Part shown: in pieces, positions 7,420 to 14,166 of the stretch
Layout of the letters: every line of letters begins with the position of its first letter
Position numbering within the stretch: position 1 is the stretch's first letter
Origin: Nitrospira sp. UBA5699
GTDB lineage: Bacteria; Nitrospirota; Nitrospiria; Nitrospirales; Nitrospiraceae
Reading direction: 5' to 3'
Length of the DNA: 49,633 nucleotides
Assembly: GCA_002420105.1 (NCBI GenBank)
Contig: DIHJ01000108.1
Span: 9,164-58,796 of the forward strand
The notes under the pieces: generated by a model
The model's database searches: none
Seen by the model: only the letters and a program-made list of their open reading frames with translations
Told to the model about the DNA's origin: nothing
Position numbers and translations under genes: made by a program

Positions 7420-8364
7420 TCAGGCCAGCCGTTCGCGGTCGTGCGGCGCGAGGAGGTCCTGGTCGGGACCGACCGGGACGATGCGGGTCGGATTGATGTC
7501 GTCGTGGGTGATGTAGTAGTGCCGCTTGATGTGGTCGAAGTTGACGGTGTCGGCGATGCCGTCCGTCTGGTAGAGATCCTTGAGGTAGCCGAACAGGTTG
7601 GGATAGTCGATGATCCGGCGGATGTTGCACTTGAAGTGGCCGTGGTACACGGCGTCGAAACGGATCAGCGTGACGAACAGGCGCCAATCGGTTTCAACGA
7701 ACTGCGGGCCGAACAGGTAGCGGTGGTGCGCGAGCCGCGCCTCGATCAGATCCAGGGCGTCGAACAGCCGCCGCACGGCCCGTTCATAGACCGGCTGCGA
7801 GGTCGCGAAGCCGGCGCGGTAGACCCCGTCGTTGACGTTCTCGTAGATGAAGGCGTTGAGGTCGTCGATCTCCTGCCGGAGCCCGTCCGGGTAGAGGTCG
7901 ATCGTGCTCCCGGTGAAGCGGTTGAATTCCCCGTTGAACATCCGCATCAGGTCGTCGTCGGAATTCGTGACGATGCGTTTGGTGACGGTGTCCCACAGGA
8001 CGGGGACCGTGATGCGGCCGATGTAGGAGGGGTCGGTGGCCTTGTACGCCTCGCTGAGAAACCGGAATCCGTTGACGGGATCGAGCTGATGGCCCGGCCC
8101 TTCGCGGAACGCCCAGCCCCGTTCGTCCCTGATCGGATCGACGGCCGTCATCCCGACGACCGCGTCGAGCCGCTTGAGCTTGCGGACGATGATCGTGCGG
8201 TGCGCCCAGGGGCAGGCCCATGACACGTACAGATGATAGCGGCCCGGCTCCGCCTCGTAGCCGGAACTGCCTCCCGCCGTCACCCACCCGCGAAAGGCAT
8301 CGGCCTGCCGCTTGAACTCGCCCTCCGCCGATTGCTCGTCCGGAAACTGCGCCGATACGGTCAT
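7420..8364 (-). CDS. yqjG: Glutathionyl-hydroquinone reductase (Xi-class GST)
   Basis: 314 residues. The active-site motif CPWAHR (Cys51) in YVSWACPWAHRT is diagnostic of the Xi class (YqjG/ECM4/PcpF), which reduces glutathionyl-hydroquinones via a cysteine rather than a Tyr or Ser. The thioredoxin-like N-terminal domain continues with VPVLWDTVTKRIVTNSDD; the helical C-terminal domain has NDGVYRAGFA and the characteristic FDAVYHGHFKCN. The start is preceded by AAGGGAG inside a perfect 12-bp palindrome (GGGAGATCTCCC). It is transcribed divergently from the RND adaptor gene across 260 bp. It likely maintains quinols or detoxifies quinones in the cytoplasm. Confidence 0.92.
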   Translation of the reverse strand: MTVSAQFPDEQSAEGEFKRQADAFRGWVTAGGSSGYEAEPGRYHLYVSWACPWAHRTIIVRKLKRLDAVVGMTAVDPIRDERGWAFREGPGHQLDPVNGFRFLSEAYKATDPSYIGRITVPVLWDTVTKRIVTNSDDDLMRMFNGEFNRFTGSTIDLYPDGLRQEIDDLNAFIYENVNDGVYRAGFATSQPVYERAVRRLFDALDLIEARLAHHRYLFGPQFVETDWRLFVTLIRFDAVYHGHFKCNIRRIIDYPNLFGYLKDLYQTDGIADTVNFDHIKRHYYITHDDINPTRIVPVGPDQDLLAPHDRERLA

Positions 8365-8624
8365 GCGGGAGATCTCCCTTTTACGCTAGTATCTCATATC
8401 GGCGGCAGGATCGCCCGACCGGCTTGATGGTCGTCGTGCACTGTCGCTTTTCACCACGTTCGGGATTTTCGTAAGGGGGCAAAAGGCCACGAATATGAGC
8501 GGTTTTCCGCCGAATCGACGGGGTTTTGCGGGCATGCCCCGTGCTGAGAGATAGGCAACGGGAGACGGGTGTGTCATTGGCCGGAGAACAGAGAACGGGA
8601 GCGCCGATTGCGGAGGGCGCCGGC

Positions 8625-9824
8625 ATGCGCCGAACCGGCAGGGAGCCGGCGGTTCGACGGCCGGCCGCCGCGTTCGCGGTCTGTGTGATGGCCGCCGGGC
8701 TGCTCGCCTGCGGGGACAAACCGGAGGCGCCTTCCGCCGTCAAACAGAGCCCGGCTTCCGTGCCGTCCGGGGTGCTGCGCCTCACGGCCGAGGAGTCGTC
8801 GCGGATGGCGCTCGAAGTCGCGCCGGTGGCGCGCGGAGAGTTCCGGGCCTCCCGGGAGTTTCCCGCGACGGTTCAGGCCAATGAAAACGAGTTGGCCGAG
8901 GTCACGACGTTGATCCGCGGCCGCGTCGTGAAGGTGTTCGTGGACGTCGGCCGGGACGTGAAGAAGGGGACGCTTCTGGCGTTGCTCCACAGCACGGATC
9001 TCGGCGTCGCGGAGAGCGCCTATCTGAAGGCCAGGGCCAAGCTGTACGAAGCCGAGCTCGCGTACGAACGCGCGAGGGATCTGCACGAGAACAAGGCGGT
9101 GAGTCTGGCCGAGTTGCAGCGCCGCGAAGCGGAGTTGAAGACGGCCCGGGCGGAGAGTCGGGAAACGCAGAGCCGTCTGGAGCTGCTCGGCGTCTCGCGG
9201 CAGGAGACCGAACGGCTGGAGCGCGAGCACACGATCAAGGCCGACGTGCCGTTGCAGGCGCCGTTCGACGGGCGGGTCATCATGCGCAACATCACGCGGG
9301 GCGAGGTCGTCGAGACGCATCAGAAACTGTTCACGGTGGCGGATCTCTCCGACGTATGGGTGGTGGGCAACGTGCCGGAGAAGGACGTGCAGTTCATCCG
9401 CAGGGACCAGATGGTCGACGTGATCGTCTCCGCCTATCCCCACGCGATCTTCACCGGCACGATCACCTACATCGGGGATGTGCTCGATCCGGCCACCCGC
9501 ACCATGCGTCTGCGCGTCACCGTGCCCAATCCCGATCGGGCGTTGAAACCGGAAATGTTCGCCACGGTCCGCGTCTACGCGACGCCGAGTCCGGACGCGC
9601 TGACCGTGCCGCTGGCGGCCGTGCAGAACGGGCCGGCCGGCAAGATCGTGTTCGTCCGGCGGGGGCCGGACGAGTTCGAGGCGAGACTCGTCAAACTGGG
9701 CTCCGAGTACGGCGAGGTCGTCGCGGTACTCGACGGGGTGCGCGCCGGCGAGCAGGTCGTCACGAAAGGGTCCTTCGTGCTCAAGTCGGAAATGGAACGG
9801 CACAAGATCGAGCCGGCCCCATGA
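8625..9824 (+). CDS. Heavy-metal RND efflux periplasmic adaptor lipoprotein (CusB/CzcB family)
   Basis: 399 residues from ATG 8625, chosen over an upstream in-frame ATG (8526) because GGAGGG lies 7 nt before it and it gives a clean lipoprotein signal (MAAGLLACG; Cys is the lipidation site). Domains in order: barrel-sandwich/lipoyl half (RGRVVKVFVDVGRDVKKG), helical hairpin (about 150-210), second lipoyl half (LQAPFDGRV), beta-barrel (VVGNVPEKDVQFIRRD) and membrane-proximal domain (GVRAGEQVVTKGSF). It bridges the inner-membrane pump to an outer-membrane factor; no TolC-like gene is in the window. Its stop overlaps the pump start by 4 bp (ATGA), indicating translational coupling. I see no His- or Met-rich N-terminal metal-binding stretch. 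Confidence 0.9.
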   Translation: MRRTGREPAVRRPAAAFAVCVMAAGLLACGDKPEAPSAVKQSPASVPSGVLRLTAEESSRMALEVAPVARGEFRASREFPATVQANENELAEVTTLIRGRVVKVFVDVGRDVKKGTLLALLHSTDLGVAESAYLKARAKLYEAELAYERARDLHENKAVSLAELQRREAELKTARAESRETQSRLELLGVSRQETERLEREHTIKADVPLQAPFDGRVIMRNITRGEVVETHQKLFTVADLSDVWVVGNVPEKDVQFIRRDQMVDVIVSAYPHAIFTGTITYIGDVLDPATRTMRLRVTVPNPDRALKPEMFATVRVYATPSPDALTVPLAAVQNGPAGKIVFVRRGPDEFEARLVKLGSEYGEVVAVLDGVRAGEQVVTKGSFVLKSEMERHKIEPAP

Positions 9825-12800
9825 TCGCCACGCTGCTCGAATTCTCGCTGCGCCAGCGTATTCTCGTCATCGGCCTCGCCTGTCTGCTGTCCGCCGCCGG
9901 TCTCTGGGCCTTCCAATCCATCCCGATCGACGCCTATCCCGACGTCACGAACATCCAGGTGCAGGTGCTGACGGAAGCGCCGGGCCTGTCGCCGGTGGAA
10001 GTCGAACGGTTCATCACCTATCCCCTCGAGCTGCAGATGACCGGCTTGCCGGGCCTGGCGGAGATCCGCTCGCTGTCCAAGTTCGCCCTGTCCCAGATCA
10101 CGGTCGTGTTCCGGGACGACGTCGACGTCTATTTCGCCCGCCAGCTGGTGCTGGAACGGATGATGGCGGTGAAAGAGCGTCTGCCGGAGGGGCTCGATCC
10201 CGTCATGGCGCCCGTCAGCACCGGCCTCGGGGAGATCTACCAGTATTATCTGGAGGGCCCGCATGCGACGGACAGGGATCCCGCGGTCGTCGAAGCGGAG
10301 CTGACGGAGCAACGGACGATCCAGGACTGGGTGTTGCGGCCGCTGCTCAAAGGCGTCCCGGGCGTGATCGACGTCAATGCGCTGGGCGGATTCGTCAAGC
10401 AGTACCAGGTGCTGGTCGATCCGGTGAAACTCCGGAAATACGAATTGACGCTGCACGACGTGTACGAGGCGGTGGCGAAAAACAACGCGAACGCCGGCGG
10501 CAACGTCCTGGAGCGCCATGCCGAACGGGCCATCGTGCGCGGACTCGGATTGATCCGGACCCTGAGCGACATCGAATCCATCATTGTCAAGGAATCCCAC
10601 GGCACGCCGGTCTTCCTGCGCGACGTGGCCGAGGTCCGTATCGGCCATGCGATCCGGCACGGGGCCGCGGTGCTGAACGGCGAACGGGAGATCGTGGCGG
10701 GCACGGTGCTCATGCTCCGGGGCGGCAACGCGCGACAGGTGGTCGAATCCGTCAAGGCGAAGGTCGAGGACCTGGTGCAGAATCACGTGCTGCCCGCGGG
10801 CACGAAGATGGTGCCCTTCTACGACCGCATCGAGCTCGTCACGGCGGCCATCCATACCGTGCGGGACGCCCTAATCGAGGGAATCGTCCTGGTTGTCTTC
10901 GTCTTTCTCTTCTTTCTGGGCCATCTCCGGAGCGCCGTCGTCGTCACCGTCACGCTGATCGTCACGCCGCTGGTCACGTTCATCGTGATGGAACGCCTGG
11001 GGCTCTCGGCCAACCTCATGACGCTGGGCGGACTGGCGATTGCGATCGGCGAGATCGCCGACGGATCGCTGGTCGTCGTCGAGAACGTCTACCGGCACCT
11101 TGCGCGGAACAACGGCGGGGTCGGGAAGGGCAAGCTCGAGGTCATTCTCCACGCGACGAAGGAAGTGGGCCGGCCGATTCTCTTCGGGATTCTGATCATC
11201 AGCGTGGTGTTTCTACCGCTCATGACCCTCCAGGGGATGGAAGGCAAGATGTTTGCGCCGCTGGCCTATACGCTGGTGATCGCGCTTCTGGCCTCGGTGA
11301 TCGTCACACTGACGCTGTCGCCGGTGCTGGCGTCCCTGCTGCTGCGCGGGGATCATCCGGAGGAAACGCGCCTGACGCTCTGGATGAAGCGGCGCTATCT
11401 GCCGGTGCTGCGGTGGACGCTGCGGCATCGCGCGACGGTCCTGACCGGCTCGACCGCCGTCGTGCTCGTCAGCCTGGCGCTGGTCCCCTTCATCGGGCGG
11501 GAGTTCATCCCGATTCTCGAAGAGGGGGCCCTCACGCCCCAGATCGTCCGGCTGCCCAGCGTCTCGCTGCCGGAGTCCATCGAAATGGAAAAGCAGACCC
11601 ACAAGGCCATGCTGGAATTTCCCGAAGTGCGGATGGCCGTCAGCAAGATCGGCCGACCCGACATCGCCTTCGGCCCTGAGGAACCGAACGAAAGCGATCC
11701 GATCGTCACTCTGCACGACCGGAGCACCTGGAAGACGGCCCGGACGCAAGCCGGATTGACCGACGCGATCCGCGCCAAGCTGGCGGAGATCCCGGGGATT
11801 TCCGTGCTCATGAGCCAGCCGATTCAGGAACGGGTGGACGAACTCATCTCGGGCATCAGGACGGAGTGCGCGATCAAACTGTTCGGGGACGATCTCGGCG
11901 TGCTCAACCGCAAGGCCGAGGAGATCGCCGGGTTGATGCAACAGATCCAGGGGGTGAAGGACATCAAGGTGGAGCAGATCGCCGGGCAGCCCTACCTCAC
12001 CGTTGACATCGACCGGCAGAAGATCGCCCGCTACGGCATCAACGTGGCCGATGTGCAGGAGATCATCACGACCGCCGTCGGGGGCAGGACCGCGACGCAC
12101 GTCTACGAAGGGGAGCGGCGGTTTCAGCTCATTCTGCGGTTTCCGGAGCCGGCCCGGAACAGCGTGACGACCATCAGCGACATCCGGGTGAAATCCGCGT
12201 CGGGAGCCCTGATTCCGATGAGCGAGCTGGCGAAGATCGAAATGCGGGAGGGGCCGCTCCGCATCAGCCGCGAGCAGGTGAAGCGGCGCATCTACATCGG
12301 CTTCAATGTGGTGGGGCGCGACATCGGCGGCGTCGTCGACGAAGGCCGGAAAAAGCTGGCCGCGCAGATTCAGTTTCCGGAAGGCTATACGGTCACGTGG
12401 GGCGGCGCCTTTGAGAACATGGAACGGGCCAACGCACGGCTGTTGATCGTCGTGCCGGTCACGCTGGGGCTCGTGTTCTTCCTCCTCTTCTGGGCGTTCC
12501 ATTCGCTCCGCTATGCGACGCTGATCATTCTCAACCTGCCGTTCGCCCTGATCGGCGGGTTCGTCTCGCTCTGGTTCAGCGGGCAATACCTCAGCGTGCC
12601 GGCCTCGATCGGCTTCATCGAACTGTTCGGGCTCGCCGTGGGAAACGGCATCGTGCTAGTGTCCTACATCAATCAGCTTCGCCACGAAGGCAGACCGACC
12701 GACGAGGCCCTTCTGGCCGGTTGCAGCCTGCGGCTCCGGCCGGTGGTGATGACGATGATGACGACGCTGCTGGGGCTCCTCCCGCTCGCGCTCGCGCAGG

Positions 12801-12952
12801 GGATCGGCGCGGAGGTGCAGCGGCCGCTGGCGACCGTCGTCATCGGCGGCCTGTTCACCTCGACCGCGCTCACGCTCGTGGTGCTGCCGGCGTTGTACCG
12901 GGGGTTCGCCGAAAAAGAAGCCGCGAAGGAGTACGCTCCGGAGTGGGTGTAG
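9821..12952 (+). CDS. Heavy-metal RND efflux pump (CusA/CzcA family)
   Basis: 1043 residues from ATG 9821, which overlaps the adaptor stop. It is a full-length RND protein with an N-terminal membrane helix, two large periplasmic loops and two membrane bundles. The TM4 proton-relay region reads AIAIGEIADGSLVVVEN: Asp414 and Glu421 match the second Asp and the Glu of the CzcA signature, but the first CzcA Asp is Ala408. The periplasmic loop lacks the Met residues that carry Cu(I)/Ag(I) in CusA (for example ALTPQIVRLPSVS where CusA has a Met). The ion is therefore probably neither a clear Zn/Co/Cd nor a Cu/Ag substrate by these rules. It exports metal from the periplasm or cytoplasm using proton motive force. 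Confidence 0.93.
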   Translation: MIATLLEFSLRQRILVIGLACLLSAAGLWAFQSIPIDAYPDVTNIQVQVLTEAPGLSPVEVERFITYPLELQMTGLPGLAEIRSLSKFALSQITVVFRDDVDVYFARQLVLERMMAVKERLPEGLDPVMAPVSTGLGEIYQYYLEGPHATDRDPAVVEAELTEQRTIQDWVLRPLLKGVPGVIDVNALGGFVKQYQVLVDPVKLRKYELTLHDVYEAVAKNNANAGGNVLERHAERAIVRGLGLIRTLSDIESIIVKESHGTPVFLRDVAEVRIGHAIRHGAAVLNGEREIVAGTVLMLRGGNARQVVESVKAKVEDLVQNHVLPAGTKMVPFYDRIELVTAAIHTVRDALIEGIVLVVFVFLFFLGHLRSAVVVTVTLIVTPLVTFIVMERLGLSANLMTLGGLAIAIGEIADGSLVVVENVYRHLARNNGGVGKGKLEVILHATKEVGRPILFGILIISVVFLPLMTLQGMEGKMFAPLAYTLVIALLASVIVTLTLSPVLASLLLRGDHPEETRLTLWMKRRYLPVLRWTLRHRATVLTGSTAVVLVSLALVPFIGREFIPILEEGALTPQIVRLPSVSLPESIEMEKQTHKAMLEFPEVRMAVSKIGRPDIAFGPEEPNESDPIVTLHDRSTWKTARTQAGLTDAIRAKLAEIPGISVLMSQPIQERVDELISGIRTECAIKLFGDDLGVLNRKAEEIAGLMQQIQGVKDIKVEQIAGQPYLTVDIDRQKIARYGINVADVQEIITTAVGGRTATHVYEGERRFQLILRFPEPARNSVTTISDIRVKSASGALIPMSELAKIEMREGPLRISREQVKRRIYIGFNVVGRDIGGVVDEGRKKLAAQIQFPEGYTVTWGGAFENMERANARLLIVVPVTLGLVFFLLFWAFHSLRYATLIILNLPFALIGGFVSLWFSGQYLSVPASIGFIELFGLAVGNGIVLVSYINQLRHEGRPTDEALLAGCSLRLRPVVMTMMTTLLGLLPLALAQGIGAEVQRPLATVVIGGLFTSTALTLVVLPALYRGFAEKEAAKEYAPEWV

Positions 12953-12960
12953 CGGGGCAG

Positions 12961-13040
12961 GGTCGTCGGTCCTCAGTGCTCGCGGAACGCGCGCCCTCAG
13001 AAGGGCCTCGTTCGACGCGCGCAGTTGAGGACCGGCGACC
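12961..13040. repeat. Long imperfect palindrome between the RND and antiporter genes
   Basis: The 15-base arms at 12961-12975 and 13026-13040 are complementary with one mismatch, and the pairing continues outward through G/C-rich flanks. The centre (about 12978-13024) holds further GCGCG and CCC/GGG complementarity. It could act as a terminator-like structure for the RND operon or be a dispersed intergenic repeat. There is no T-tract. Confidence 0.7.
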
Positions 13041-13146
13041 CCGCCCCTTAGAAAGAGAACAAGAGGAGGCCGGGAGGGAGCAGTTCCGGCGTGAAGATGT
13101 CGCATGCGAAGACGAGGCCATGTCCCGGAAACAGGGGTAGCAGTCG

Positions 13147-14154
13147 ATGACCTGGCTCATCTTTGCCTGTAGCGCCGCCGCGATCGTGTTCGCCGGGACG
13201 AAGCTCTCGCATTACGGGGATCAGCTCGCCGATCTGACCGGATTGGGGCGCTTGTGGATCGGCGTTCTGCTGATGTCCGCGGCGACGTCCCTGCCGGAAG
13301 TGTTGACGACCGTCAGCGCCGGGTGGCTCGACCGGCCGGATCTTGCGGCCGGCGATCTCTTCGGCGCCGGCATGAGCAACATGCTCACGCTCGGGCTGAT
13401 CGATCTGCTGCATCGCCAGAAGCGGGTCTGGCAGCAGGCGGCGCTGGAGCACACGCTCACGGCCGCGTTCGCGATGGCGCTGACGGGGCTCGCCGCGTTC
13501 TTCGTGCTCGTGAAAGTCGATGTCACCCATCTCGGGGTCGGCTTCGGGAGCCTGATGCTGTTCCTCCTCTATGTGTTGGGGATGAGGGTCGTGTTCCGAC
13601 AGGAGGACATGCAGCGCCGCCGGCGGGAGCAGGAAGCCGTCGCGGCGGGAGCGGCCGAGAAACGCGAGGCCGGTCTCACCCGCGGGAACGGACTGCGCCG
13701 CGCGGTCATCGGGTTCTCGGCGGGTACGCTTGTCCTGCTGGCGGCGGCGCCGTTGCTGGCCTGGTCGGCCGGACGGATCGCCGACGAAACGGGCGTGACG
13801 GCGACGTTCATCGGGACCTCGCTGGTGGCGATCACCACCTCCCTGCCGGAGCTGGTTGTTTCGATCGCGGCGGTCCGGCTGGGGGCGTTCGATTTGGCCG
13901 TGGGGAATCTCTTCGGCAGCAACGCGTTCAACATGGGCGCGTTCCTGTTCGCCGATGCGGCCTACCGGAACGGCGGTCTGCTCAGTTCGGTCAGTTCGAC
14001 GCACGCGCTCACGGCTTTGTGGTCGATTCTGATGATGAACATCGGCCTGATGGGCATCATTTACCGCGCCGAAAAGCGCTTCATGCTGATCGAACCGGAC
14101 AGCTTCCTGATGATCGTCGCCTACGTGCTGGGCCTGTGGCTGCTTTTCCGATAA
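13147..14154 (+). CDS. CaCA-family sodium/calcium (cation) exchanger
   Basis: 335 residues, about ten hydrophobic segments. The two inverted alpha-repeats that bind the ion are clear: SAATSLPEVLTTVSAG with LAAGDLFGAGMSNM in the first half, and AITTSLPELVVSIAAVRLG with LAVGNLFGSNAFNM in the second. A charged cytoplasmic loop (MQRRRREQEAVAAG) joins the halves. Such proteins exchange Ca2+ for Na+ or H+ across the inner membrane, normally exporting Ca2+. The gene ends 12 bp before the P2A ATPase gene, so the two are likely cotranscribed and may handle the same ion. The first-repeat sequence GDLFGAGMSN is slightly looser than the second. Confidence 0.9.
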   Translation: MTWLIFACSAAAIVFAGTKLSHYGDQLADLTGLGRLWIGVLLMSAATSLPEVLTTVSAGWLDRPDLAAGDLFGAGMSNMLTLGLIDLLHRQKRVWQQAALEHTLTAAFAMALTGLAAFFVLVKVDVTHLGVGFGSLMLFLLYVLGMRVVFRQEDMQRRRREQEAVAAGAAEKREAGLTRGNGLRRAVIGFSAGTLVLLAAAPLLAWSAGRIADETGVTATFIGTSLVAITTSLPELVVSIAAVRLGAFDLAVGNLFGSNAFNMGAFLFADAAYRNGGLLSSVSSTHALTALWSILMMNIGLMGIIYRAEKRFMLIEPDSFLMIVAYVLGLWLLFR

Positions 14155-14166
14155 GGACGGAGACGG

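Noticed and set aside
8365..8380. GGGAGATCTCCC palindrome as an operator
   Set aside because: It includes the ribosome site of the reductase gene and occurs once; too little to call a regulator site.
9356..9820. Upstream extension of the RND pump frame
   Set aside because: It overlaps the adaptor gene and is Arg/Gly-rich without similarity to RND proteins; ATG 9821 gives the normal length and N-terminal helix.
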